From Marvinbryantia formatexigens DSM 14469 (GTDB lineage: Bacteria; Bacillota; Clostridia; Lachnospirales; Lachnospiraceae), in assembly GCF_025148285.1 (NCBI RefSeq), contig NZ_CP102268.1, positions 1,531,001-1,595,000 on the forward strand: 64,000 bases of DNA. The letters run 5' to 3'. The position numbers were made by a program, and so were the translations under genes. The notes beneath the pieces are model-generated. The model searched no databases. It was given only the letters and a program-made list of their open reading frames with translations, and was not told the DNA's origin. Positions 51,284 through 59,028 of the stretch are shown piece after piece (position 1 is the first letter of the stretch; the number at the start of each line of letters is the position of its first letter).

Positions 51284-53467
51284 TTACGCACCCTGTACGG
51301 AGCGTTTTGCATATGTTTTCTGATTCTTATACGGGTCCGGTCTGAATAGCAGCACCAGAAGAATAATCGCAAACAGGAAGCCTACTACTGTGCCTGCTGT
51401 AAACGCCCCTCCAAGGATAAAGGAACCAATCTGGTATACGCAGAGCGAAACAACGTATGCGAACACATTCTGGAAGATAATCGCAAACCAGAACCATTTT
51501 CTGGACTGCATCTGCTGTGCCATTGTAGCGATTGCCGCCAGACACGGAGAATCAAGCAGGTTGAACAGCAGGAACGAGAACGCTGCCACTGTTGTCGGGA
51601 ACCAGGTTGCAACACCTGCTGCCACATTGACTGCATCTTCCGTATCGCCGCTTACATTTGCCAGCACGCCCATCGTGGAAACGATTGCCTCTTTTGCCGT
51701 GAAGCCGGACAGAGAAGCTGCCACTGCCTGCCAGTTGCCGAAGCCAAGCGGTGCGAAGAGCGGTGCGATAAGTCCGCCGATTGCAGCCAGAAGGCTGTCT
51801 GCGCTGTCTTCTACCATGCCAAAACCGCCGTCTGCAAATCCAAATCCGCCGAGGAACCACATAACCACACAAGCCAGGAACAGAATCGTACCAGCCTTGA
51901 TGATGAAGCCTTTCAGTCTCTCCCATACGTGAAGCAGTACGGTTTTCACCTGCGGAATATGGTACTGCGGGAGCTCCATTACAAACGGAGCCGGTTTACC
52001 GGAGAACGGTTTTGTCTTCTTCAGAATAATTGCAGCCACAAGCACTGCAGCGATTCCGATGAAGTACATCAGCGGAGCGATAAAGGAGCTCTCTGTATAG
52101 CCCGCAACCTCTCCTGCCATTACGCCGCCCATCATAGCGATGACCGGAAGCTTTGCTCCGCACGGAATAAAGGTTGCTGTCATAATTGTAAGACGTCTGT
52201 CGTTATCCTGCTCGATGGTCTTCGAAGCCATGATTCCCGGAATTCCGCATCCTGAGGAAATCAGCAGCGGGATAAAGCTCTTTCCGGACAGTCCGAAGTG
52301 ACGGAACACACGGTCCATAACGAATGCGATACGTACCATGTAGCCGCAATCCTCAAGGATGGACAGGAACAGGAACAGAATCGCCATCTGCGGAACGAAG
52401 CCAAGAACTGCGCCAAGACCGCCGATGATACCATCCACAACAAGGCTCTGTACGAGAGCGCCGCTTCCGATGCTCTCAAGGAAGCCGCCAACTGCATCCT
52501 GAATAGCTACTACGAACACATCATTTGTCCAGTCTGTAACCAGCGTACCCACGGTTGTTACAGAAATATAGTACACAAACCACATTACCAGAATGAAAAT
52601 CGGAATACCAAGGATACGGTTCGTCACGATACGGTCAATCTTGTCGGAGGTCGTGAGCTTATCTTTTCCTTTCTTCACTGTCGTGGAAACGATTTTCTGT
52701 ATGTATTTATAGCGCTCATCCGTCACGATGCTTTCCATGTCGTCATCGTGATTTTTCTCGATTTTGCTTCTCAGAGCGGAAATCGCGGATTTCGCCGCCT
52801 CGGAAACTCTTACGGAATCAACGACCTTGCTGTCGTTCTCCAGAAGCTTCACAGCGTACCATCTCTTCTTGTCGTCCGTGATGGACTCCGGAAGGTATCC
52901 CTTTACCTCTTCTACCGCCGCTTCCAGCTCTTTGGAGAAGATTTCTCCCGGCAGCTTTGTCTCTTTTTTCTTCGCAACCTTAACAGCTTCGTCAATCAGC
53001 TCCTGCAGACCGGTCTGCTTCAGCGCGGAGGTCTCCACGATCGTACATCCCAGCAGCATGGAAAGGCGCTTTGTATCAATTTTGATGCCTCTCTTTTCCA
53101 GCAGGTCCGCCATGTTCAGCGCGATCACCACCGGAACGCCCGTCTCTACAAGCTGTGTTGTTAGGTAAAGGTTACGTTCGATGTTTGTCGCATCGACAAG
53201 GTCAATGATGACATCCGGATTTTCGTTCAGCACGTAATCACGGCTTACCACTTCCTCCAGCGTATACGGAGAAAGCGAATAAATACCCGGAAGGTCTGTG
53301 ACAACAACGTCCTCTCCCTTTGCTTTTTTGCTCTTTACTTTTCCTTCTTTTTTCTCAACCGTAACTCCCGGCCAGTTTCCTACATACTGGTTAGCGCCAG
53401 TCAATGCGTTAAACATCGTAGTCTTACCGCAGTTCGGGTTTCCGGCGAGTGCAATTTTAATTGCCAT
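51284..53467 (-). CDS. feoB: Ferrous iron transport protein B
   Basis: This 727-aa protein has an N-terminal GTPase domain with G1 GNPNCGKTTMF, the FeoB-specific switch VGNWPGVTVEKKEG, G3 DLPGIYSLSPY and G4 NMAD. A helical GDI-like domain follows, and the membrane core carries the gate motifs SGCGIPGIMAS and IPCGAKLPVI. It imports Fe(II) under anoxic conditions. AAGGAGGTAAAAAGGG precedes the ATG. Two feoA genes lie directly upstream and two very small membrane proteins follow, all on the minus strand. Confidence 0.97.
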   Translation of the reverse strand: MAIKIALAGNPNCGKTTMFNALTGANQYVGNWPGVTVEKKEGKVKSKKAKGEDVVVTDLPGIYSLSPYTLEEVVSRDYVLNENPDVIIDLVDATNIERNLYLTTQLVETGVPVVIALNMADLLEKRGIKIDTKRLSMLLGCTIVETSALKQTGLQELIDEAVKVAKKKETKLPGEIFSKELEAAVEEVKGYLPESITDDKKRWYAVKLLENDSKVVDSVRVSEAAKSAISALRSKIEKNHDDDMESIVTDERYKYIQKIVSTTVKKGKDKLTTSDKIDRIVTNRILGIPIFILVMWFVYYISVTTVGTLVTDWTNDVFVVAIQDAVGGFLESIGSGALVQSLVVDGIIGGLGAVLGFVPQMAILFLFLSILEDCGYMVRIAFVMDRVFRHFGLSGKSFIPLLISSGCGIPGIMASKTIEQDNDRRLTIMTATFIPCGAKLPVIAMMGGVMAGEVAGYTESSFIAPLMYFIGIAAVLVAAIILKKTKPFSGKPAPFVMELPQYHIPQVKTVLLHVWERLKGFIIKAGTILFLACVVMWFLGGFGFADGGFGMVEDSADSLLAAIGGLIAPLFAPLGFGNWQAVAASLSGFTAKEAIVSTMGVLANVSGDTEDAVNVAAGVATWFPTTVAAFSFLLFNLLDSPCLAAIATMAQQMQSRKWFWFAIIFQNVFAYVVSLCVYQIGSFILGGAFTAGTVVGFLFAIILLVLLFRPDPYKNQKTYAKRSVQGA

Positions 53468-53514
53468 CCCTTTTTACCTCCTTGAAGTGTGTTGTCGAAT
53501 TATGCTATGCGGTG

Positions 53515-53733
53515 CTATTTTACCTGCACACACTGGGCATCGTTTTTACGGACGGAAAGCTCATACCCTCTTACCGTTATCTCTACCGGGTCGCCGAGGG
53601 GCGCCACTTTTCTGATGTAGAGTTCGCTGCCCTTTGTGATTCCCATGTCCATAATACGGCGCTTGTACGCGCTGTCCCCTTCAATTTTGGTGACAACAAC
53701 GGTGCTTCCTACCTGTGCATCTCCTAACGTCAT
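53515..53733 (-). CDS. feoA: FeoA domain protein, copy 2
   Basis: This 72-aa SH3-like FeoA protein contains KRRIMDMGITKGSELYIRKV and APLGDPVEITVRGYELSVRK, the typical M-G-hx-G and DP-hxhxhxGxxhxLR patterns. It probably modulates FeoB. AAAGGAGATAAGACG precedes the ATG. It lies 47 bases before feoB. Confidence 0.93.
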   Translation of the reverse strand: MTLGDAQVGSTVVVTKIEGDSAYKRRIMDMGITKGSELYIRKVAPLGDPVEITVRGYELSVRKNDAQCVQVK

Positions 53734-53819
53734 CGTCTTATCTCCTTTCCCAAATGTAAATACTGCAGCGGCTCAGATAAACTGCTGCCAGATACTCTAT
53801 ATACAGCGGAGCAGTCCTT

Positions 53820-54029
53820 TCAGACCATAATATGCCGCGCCATATCAGCATTAATAGCGACCCGTGAATCTTTGATATTCACTATCACATTTCCTCCGAT
53901 TGCAGACAGTACGGTGACTTCTGCACCGGCTACAAATCCCAGGTTCTCCAGGAAACGTCTCGTCTCCTCGTTTCCTCCTATTCTGCGTATCGTATTTACC
54001 GTTCCAACATCCGCCATTGCCAAAGGCAT
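53820..54029 (-). CDS. feoA: FeoA domain protein, copy 1
   Basis: This 69-aa protein has the FeoA core RFLENLGFVAGAEVTVLSAI and NVIVNIKDSRVAINADMARH. It is diverged from the next FeoA (53515-53733), so the two may dimerise as heteromers or act separately on FeoB. GAAGAGGATAGGAA precedes the ATG. It is first in the feo operon, behind the iron-box-like promoter. Confidence 0.9.
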   Translation of the reverse strand: MPLAMADVGTVNTIRRIGGNEETRRFLENLGFVAGAEVTVLSAIGGNVIVNIKDSRVAINADMARHIMV

Positions 54030-54092
54030 TTCCTATCCTCTTCTTTCTTAACGTAAAAAAACTTCTTTTCAACAGTATCCGTTTACTCAGAA

Positions 54093-54124
54093 GTTAGTAT
54101 ATGCTAACATTATTTAGTTGTCAA
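54093..54124 (-). promoter_or_regulatory. Promoter of the feo operon with iron-box-like palindrome
   Basis: On the minus strand TTGACA (54124-54119) and TATACT (54101-54096) are 17 bases apart. The -10 lies inside GTTAGTATATGCTAAC (54093-54108), a 16-bp inverted repeat with 14 matching positions. Its TTAG...CTAA arms resemble DtxR/IdeR boxes. A repressor bound here would block the -10. Confidence 0.7.
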
Positions 54125-54166
54125 GGACTTCTTTATACTTTTTTTAGATTTTCTCGTCATCCATGC

Positions 54167-54213
54167 TGCCGCAAAAATACAGGCGGGCACATTCCGCCCA
54201 TATTTTTGCGGCA
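54167..54213. terminator. Large hairpin between nrdG and feo
   Basis: TGCCGCAAAAATA and TATTTTTGCGGCA enclose a GGCGG/CCGCC inner stem. It begins just after the nrdG stop (minus strand). The U-tract is present only on the plus side (TTTAC), so termination of nrdG is likely but atypical. Confidence 0.6.
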
Positions 54214-54214
54214 T

Positions 54215-54748
54215 TTACAGCTCATCGTATTCACTTTTGTACAACACAATCCCGCCGGTTTTCCTTGTTTTTACAAGGTCTATGACCCGCTGGTTTGCGC
54301 TTCCGCGGTACTGCAGCGTCAGATCCCGCTGCTCCAGAATAAAGGGACCGTCCACCAGGATATCCGCCAGCTCCAGAAGGCGCGCTACGCCCTCCTGCTG
54401 CATTTTCAGAAGCTGTTCGTAAAGATAACCGGTATAAATCATCAGGTGCTTTCCGCGCGCCTTTATTTCCTCCGCAAGGGGAACCAGCGCCGCTGCCTGC
54501 ACAAACGGTTCGCCGCCGGAGAAGGTGACGCCGGACAGAAGCGGGTTACCAAAAATCTGCTCCAGGATCGCACCGGTGTCCGCCAGGCGCCCGCCCTCCG
54601 GATCATGGGTCTGCGGATTATGACAGCCCGGACAGTGGTGCGGGCAGCCCTGCGTAAAAATTACGTAGCGGATGCCGGGACCGTCCACAATGGAATCCTG
54701 CACGGTTCCGGCAATCCTCAGCGGCTCAGGACAGGCTGTGTTTAACAC
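54215..54748 (-). CDS. nrdG: Anaerobic ribonucleotide reductase activase NrdG
   Basis: This 177-aa radical SAM enzyme has its cluster motif as FTQGCPHHCPGCHNPQTHDP, with GVTFSGGEPFVQAAALVPLA, DILVDGPFI and QYRGSANQRVID typical of NrdG. It installs the glycyl radical on NrdD. The start is taken as GTG at 54748, because GGAGG lies 9 bases upstream inside the preceding small gene and the family N-terminus (LRIAGTVQDSIVDGPGIRYV) follows. It overlaps that 52-aa ORF by 23 bases, so translation is coupled. Confidence 0.93.
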   Translation of the reverse strand: MLNTACPEPLRIAGTVQDSIVDGPGIRYVIFTQGCPHHCPGCHNPQTHDPEGGRLADTGAILEQIFGNPLLSGVTFSGGEPFVQAAALVPLAEEIKARGKHLMIYTGYLYEQLLKMQQEGVARLLELADILVDGPFILEQRDLTLQYRGSANQRVIDLVKTRKTGGIVLYKSEYDEL

Positions 54749-54884
54749 GGTCTCTTTCCTCCGCGCGCTTCGCGTTATTGAAGCGGTCCGTGGTTCCCAC
54801 CAGATATCCGGTAATCCGGCGGATACGGTCAAATTTTACGTTTTCTCCTACTTTTCCATTTTCTGCAAGCAATTTTCCTGTCAT
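54726..54884 (-). CDS. Separate glycyl-radical subunit of NrdD, 52 aa
   Basis: This 52-aa ORF contains RIRRITGYLVGTTDRFNNAK followed by RAEERDRVKH. It corresponds to the extreme C-terminus of one-piece NrdD proteins, where E. coli has RRVCGYLG with the radical Gly. Gly26 is the predicted radical site. AGGAGGGAATACT lies directly before the ATG. The large NrdD ORF upstream ends without this segment, so the catalytic radical appears to be supplied in trans. nrdG overlaps its 3' end. Confidence 0.85.
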   Translation of the reverse strand: MTGKLLAENGKVGENVKFDRIRRITGYLVGTTDRFNNAKRAEERDRVKHSLS

Positions 54885-55023
54885 AGTATTCCCTCCTGAA
54901 ATTATATTGCTATTTGCTATTATTTATTTCGTTTACAGCGGCAGATTATGTCACGGCAGCCCGGATACGCCGTTCTGCCGCATCTGCCGTTACTGTCCGT
55001 TCCGGCGGCACGCGCCGGGCGCG

Positions 55024-57339
55024 TCAGTGATTCGCATCCAGGTACACCGGGATATCCGGATATTTTTTGCGCAGCTCGTTCAGTCTGATAAGCGGAACCG
55101 CCTCGCCCTCCCGGCGTCCGCACCTCGGACACACATCATCGATAACGCCCGTGTAGCCGCATACCGGGTCCCTGTCCACCGGATGGTTGACAGAGCCGTA
55201 GCCAATGCCGCACTCCTTCATAAAACGGATGACCGACTCAAACGCCTCCGGGTTTTTCGCCGTATCTCCGTCCAGCTCCACATAGCTGATGTGTCCCGCG
55301 TTGGTCAGCGCATGATAGGGCGCTTCGATGCGGATTTTCTCAAACGCGCTGATGGGATAATAAACCGGCACATGGAAGGAGTTGGTATAATACTCCCTGT
55401 CCGTAACGCCCGGAATGCTTCCGAACCGCTGCCGGTCAATCCGGACAAATCTGCCGGATAATCCCTCCGCCGGAGTTGCCAGAAGCGTAAAGTTCAGACC
55501 GGTCTCCTCCGACTTTTTATCCACAAAATCCCGCATGTGGGAGATAATTTCATAGCCCAGCTTCCGGCTCTCCTCACTCTCCCCGTGGTGTTTGCCGGTC
55601 AGCGCCACCAGCGCTTCCGCCAGTCCGATAAATCCGATGCTCAGGGTTCCGTTTTTCAGAACCTCGCCCACCTCATCATCAATGCCCAGCTTCTCCGAAT
55701 CGATCCAGATGCCCTGTCCCATCAGGAACGGATAATTGCGCACCGTCTTTTTGCTCTGGATGCCGAACCGGTGCAGAAGCTGCCGGCAGCAGAGTTCCAT
55801 CAGCTTATCCAGTCTCTCATAAAACGCCTGGATATCGCCCTTTGCCCAGATGCCCAGCCGCGGAAGATTTATCGACGTAAAGCTTAAATTTCCTCTTCCG
55901 CAGGTCACTTCCTTCTCCGGATTATAGCGGTTTCCCATAACGCGGGTCCGGCAGCCCATGTAGGCAATTTCCGTATTATAGTCGCCCTCTTTATAATACT
56001 GCAGATTAAAGGGCGCGTCAATAAAGCTGAAGTTCGGGAAAAGCCGCTTCGCCGACGTTTTGATGGCAAGGCGGAATAAATCGTAGTTCGGGTCTCCCGG
56101 ATTGAAGTTGACGCCCTCCTTCACCTTGAAGATCTGCACCGGGAAAATCGCCGTCTCCCCGTTTCCCAGTCCTTTGTAAGTCACATCCAGCAGATTGCGT
56201 ATCGCCATGCGCGCCTCCGGCCGGGTGCAGGTACCATAGTTGATGGAGCTGAAGGGCACCTGCGCGCCTGCTCTGGAATTCATCGTATTTAAGTTGTGAA
56301 TCAGCGACTCCATCGCCTGATAGGTGAGCATATCCGTCTCCTTCATGGCGATGCGCACCGACGTCCGGTGCGCCCGGCGCACTTCCTCCTCCGACGGCGC
56401 GATTCCCAGGAAATCTTTTCCGGATTCCATCATCCAGCTTACAAACTGCACCTCATAGGTATCGATATTTGCCATGTCGATGCGATCCGGCATCACCTTC
56501 TTCAGCGCATCCCGGAAATCATCACCCAGCGCCTTCTCACAGTCGTAGGTAAGCCAGAAATACCGCTGGACGGCATCGTAATACTCCTTGCGGAAGGTGT
56601 ACGCCACGCCGTCCGCCATAGCGTAATCAAAATTCGGAATCGACTGACCGCCGTGCATTTCGTTCTGGTTCGCCTGGATGGCGATACATGCCAGCGCCGC
56701 ATAGCTGGCGATGGATTTCGGCGGGCGGATATACCCGTGTCCCGTGGAGAAGCCCTCCCGGAACAGCTTAATCAGATCAATCTGACAGCAGGTCTCCGTC
56801 AGCATATAAAAATCCTTGTCGTGGATGTGGATGTCCCCGTTGATATGCGCCGCCGCGATATCCTTCGGAAGGATGTAGTTGTCGATAAAATAGTTGGACC
56901 CCTCCGAACCGTATTTCAGCATCGTTCCCATCGAGGTATCCGCGTCAATATTGGCATTTTCGCGCTTCATGTCCGCGTCTGCCGCACTGACAAAGGTCAG
57001 CTCCCGGTAAATCTGCACCAGGTCCGCTTCCGTCTTGCGGACCTTGGTATGCTCCGCGCGGTAAAGAATGTACGCCTTCGCCGTTTTTGCAAATCCGTTG
57101 GCAATCAGACGCTCCTCCACCAGGTCCTGCACCTGCTCCACATCCGGCACTTCCCCCTCCGGAATGAACGCGATTACCTCATCCACCAGCTTTTCAAACT
57201 GACAAGGCGCAATCGCCTCCACCTTTGCCGCATCGTTCGCCTTGCGGATTGCATTTTCAATCTTTGTTCTGTCAAAAGTCACCGGCCTGCCGTTACGCTT
57301 TTTTATCGTATCGGGGCTCTGGACACCATTTTCCAGCAT
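55024..57339 (-). CDS. nrdD: Anaerobic ribonucleoside-triphosphate reductase, large part
   Basis: This 771-aa class III reductase has an N-terminal ATP-cone (TFDRTKIENAIRKANDAAKV) and the NrdD barrel with INGDIHIHDKDFY, STGHGYIRPPKS, MNSRAGAQVPFSSINYGTCT and CGRGNLSFTSINL. The C-terminal Cys region reads DPVCGYTGVIDDVCPRCG, with three Cys where four are usual. The protein then ends in a non-family tail (KKYPDIPVYLDANH) without the RxxGY glycyl-radical motif. That motif is encoded 140 bases downstream. GGAGGAGATGAC precedes the ATG. Tandem NrdR boxes lie upstream. Confidence 0.95.
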   Translation of the reverse strand: MLENGVQSPDTIKKRNGRPVTFDRTKIENAIRKANDAAKVEAIAPCQFEKLVDEVIAFIPEGEVPDVEQVQDLVEERLIANGFAKTAKAYILYRAEHTKVRKTEADLVQIYRELTFVSAADADMKRENANIDADTSMGTMLKYGSEGSNYFIDNYILPKDIAAAHINGDIHIHDKDFYMLTETCCQIDLIKLFREGFSTGHGYIRPPKSIASYAALACIAIQANQNEMHGGQSIPNFDYAMADGVAYTFRKEYYDAVQRYFWLTYDCEKALGDDFRDALKKVMPDRIDMANIDTYEVQFVSWMMESGKDFLGIAPSEEEVRRAHRTSVRIAMKETDMLTYQAMESLIHNLNTMNSRAGAQVPFSSINYGTCTRPEARMAIRNLLDVTYKGLGNGETAIFPVQIFKVKEGVNFNPGDPNYDLFRLAIKTSAKRLFPNFSFIDAPFNLQYYKEGDYNTEIAYMGCRTRVMGNRYNPEKEVTCGRGNLSFTSINLPRLGIWAKGDIQAFYERLDKLMELCCRQLLHRFGIQSKKTVRNYPFLMGQGIWIDSEKLGIDDEVGEVLKNGTLSIGFIGLAEALVALTGKHHGESEESRKLGYEIISHMRDFVDKKSEETGLNFTLLATPAEGLSGRFVRIDRQRFGSIPGVTDREYYTNSFHVPVYYPISAFEKIRIEAPYHALTNAGHISYVELDGDTAKNPEAFESVIRFMKECGIGYGSVNHPVDRDPVCGYTGVIDDVCPRCGRREGEAVPLIRLNELRKKYPDIPVYLDANH

Positions 57340-57433
57340 GTCATCTCCTCCAATATCTGCATGATGACGCCAGAAAGCAGAGGCTTCTTCTTATCAGATT
57401 CCGGAAGCACTCCGCGAAAAACTCCGGTGGCAT

Positions 57434-57481
57434 CATCAATATATAGTGTTTTTTTATTTTTTCCCGTACTAAATAGAGTAT
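57434..57481 (-). promoter_or_regulatory. Tandem NrdR boxes upstream of nrdD
   Basis: Box 1 (57434-57449) reads CATCAATATATAGTGT on the plus strand and matches the NrdR consensus core CwAtATaTwG throughout. Box 2 (57466-57481) has core CTAAATAGAG, with 8 of 10 matches. They are 32 bp apart, three helical turns, the known NrdR arrangement. Confidence 0.82.
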
Positions 57482-57503
57482 CACTAACGGGCATAAGATG
57501 CAA
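57475..57503 (-). promoter_or_regulatory. Promoter of nrdD
   Basis: On the minus strand TTGCAT (57503-57498), a 17-base spacer and TACTCT (57480-57475). The -10 lies within NrdR box 2, so NrdR would block it. The leader is about 130 nt, with no other gene supported. Confidence 0.6.
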
Positions 57504-57522
57504 GTACATTTTGGCGGATGGT

Positions 57523-57543
57523 TTGTGATTCTTGACATCACAA
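57523..57543. promoter_or_regulatory. Rrf2 operator at the regulator's own promoter
   Basis: TTGTGAT and ATCACAA form a perfect 7-bp inverted repeat with a 7-base spacer (TCTTGAC). The repeat covers the -35 of the Rrf2 gene. The same 7-7-7 element recurs at the suf promoter (59814-59834). Confidence 0.8.
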
Positions 57544-57560
57544 CGCAGAGTTGATAAAAT
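57532..57560 (+). promoter_or_regulatory. Promoter of the Rrf2 regulator gene
   Basis: TTGACA (57532-57537), a 17-base spacer and TAAAAT (57555-57560); the start codon is about 100 bases downstream. Confidence 0.75.
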
Positions 57561-57660
57561 GTTACTGTTCGCTGCAGACATAAACACCTGCTTTGCAGAC
57601 AAAGTGGACAGTAATGAAAAAATAAGCCTGTAAACGGGCAAATTCCAGGAAAGGAGTACC

Positions 57661-58113
57661 ATGCAGATTACATCGAGATTTACGGTCGCAATACACACTA
57701 TGCTCTGTATTGCCCATTATGAAGGGAAAAAGAAAATGACCTCCGCCGCTCTTGCCGGCAGCACGGGCGCGGACGCAACGATTATCCGTCGTCTGCTTGG
57801 CCAGCTCCAGACTGCCGGATATGTAAAGGTAAACGCCGGGGTGGGCGGCGCCCATCTGATAAAGCCATTAAAAGACATCACGCTGCTGGACCTCTTCCGG
57901 GCTGTCGATGCCGAAACCAGGAATCTCTTCCGGTTCTACGAAAATCCGGACTGCGTCTGTCCCGTCGGAAACAATATCCATTCCGTCCTGGACGGACATC
58001 TGTGCGAAGTCCAGCAGGCAATGTACAACAAAATGCAGGAAATCAACCTGCAGACGCTTTATGAAGAAATTGAGCCCCTTCTAAGCAAAGATGGGGAAAA
58101 TTTATCGTCATGA
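57661..58113 (+). CDS. Rrf2-family regulator, probable Fe-S sensor
   Basis: This 150-aa protein begins MQITSRFTVAIHTMLCIAHY, with the Rrf2 winged helix (ALAGSTGADATIIRRLLGQL, VNAGVGGAHLIKPLKDITLL). The effector region holds three Cys (NPDCVCPVGNNIHSVLDGHLC region), as in cluster-binding members such as IscR. GGAAAGGAGTACC precedes the ATG. Its last 6 bases overlap the 3' end of the convergent sufB. The shared operator at its own and the suf promoter indicates autoregulation and control of suf. Confidence 0.9.
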   Translation: MQITSRFTVAIHTMLCIAHYEGKKKMTSAALAGSTGADATIIRRLLGQLQTAGYVKVNAGVGGAHLIKPLKDITLLDLFRAVDAETRNLFRFYENPDCVCPVGNNIHSVLDGHLCEVQQAMYNKMQEINLQTLYEEIEPLLSKDGENLSS

Positions 58114-59028
58114 CAAAAATCCATTGATAATCTGTTCTTCCGCTTCTTTTTCCGTAAGCCCCAGCGTCATCAGCTTCATGATCTGCTCGCCGGCGATTTT
58201 GCCGATTGCCGCCTCATGCACCAGCGCCGCGTCAATGTCATTCGCCTCAAGCTGCGGAATCGCCAGAATCCGCGCATGGTCCATAATGATGGCGTCGCAT
58301 TCCGTATGACCGCTGGACGGAGCGTTTCCGACAATTTTGGCGTCAAATTTCTGATAGGAAGAATCCCGCGCAACAGAACGTGAAATGACGTCCGCATTCG
58401 CCCCGTCGCCGTTTAACTTCACCTCGTAGCTGCTGACAGCGTTCTGTTCCCCGTGCGTCATCAGGCTCTCGCGCACAAGCAGCTTCGCCCCGGCAGCAAC
58501 CTCCGCGTATGTCTTTCTTTCCGTGGAATCTACGCCTTTAATCTGCACCATTTCCATTTCCATCTGCGTGCCTTCCTGCAGATAGACCTCCGTGCCCGGA
58601 TTCAGAATGCGTTTTCCCTTTCCATCTCCGGACCCGTAATGCTTCTCCACATATTTCACTCTGGAATTTTTCCCGACATAAAAGCGGTGAATGCCGTCAT
58701 GCTCGGAATCCTGGATGCCGCAGTTGTCAATGCCGCAGCCCGCGACGATCGTCACATCGCAGTCGTCCCCGATGTAAAAATCATTGTATACCACCTCATG
58801 CAGCCCGCTCTGGCTCAGCACCACCGGGATGTGCACGCTTTCATTTTTCGTTCCCGGCTGGATGCGGATAACAAGCCCGCTTCCGTCCTCTTTCGTGGAA
58901 ATATCAATATGAGCGGTCGAATTTCTTCCGACGGATTTTCCGTTTGCCCGGATGTTATAGGCTCCTTCCGGCACCTCATGCAATCCGGCGACCTCATTTA
59001 ACAGCCGTTTCTGAATTTCATCCATCAT
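58108..59028 (-). CDS. sufB: SufB/SufD-like Fe-S scaffold protein (minimal SUF)
   Basis: This 306-aa SufBD-domain protein is shorter than classical SufB (about 465-480 aa). It has the beta-helix core: FYIGDDCDVTIVAGCGIDNC, FYVGKNSRVKYVEKHYGSGD, YAEVAAGAKLLVRESLMTHG and ECDAIIMDHARILAIPQLEA. The usual Cys of the C-terminal CxHGA motif is absent (ALVHEAAIG keeps the His). It would form the scaffold with SufC. Its ATG overlaps the sufC stop as ATGA. No sufS or sufU is nearby, so this is a two-gene system. Confidence 0.9.
   Translation of the reverse strand: MMDEIQKRLLNEVAGLHEVPEGAYNIRANGKSVGRNSTAHIDISTKEDGSGLVIRIQPGTKNESVHIPVVLSQSGLHEVVYNDFYIGDDCDVTIVAGCGIDNCGIQDSEHDGIHRFYVGKNSRVKYVEKHYGSGDGKGKRILNPGTEVYLQEGTQMEMEMVQIKGVDSTERKTYAEVAAGAKLLVRESLMTHGEQNAVSSYEVKLNGDGANADVISRSVARDSSYQKFDAKIVGNAPSSGHTECDAIIMDHARILAIPQLEANDIDAALVHEAAIGKIAGEQIMKLMTLGLTEKEAEEQIINGFLS

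Noticed and set aside
57303..57698. 131-aa and 66-aa minus-strand ORFs upstream of nrdD
   Set aside because: They overlap the nrdD promoter, the NrdR boxes and the Rrf2 promoter and operator. No ribosome site or recognisable protein features.
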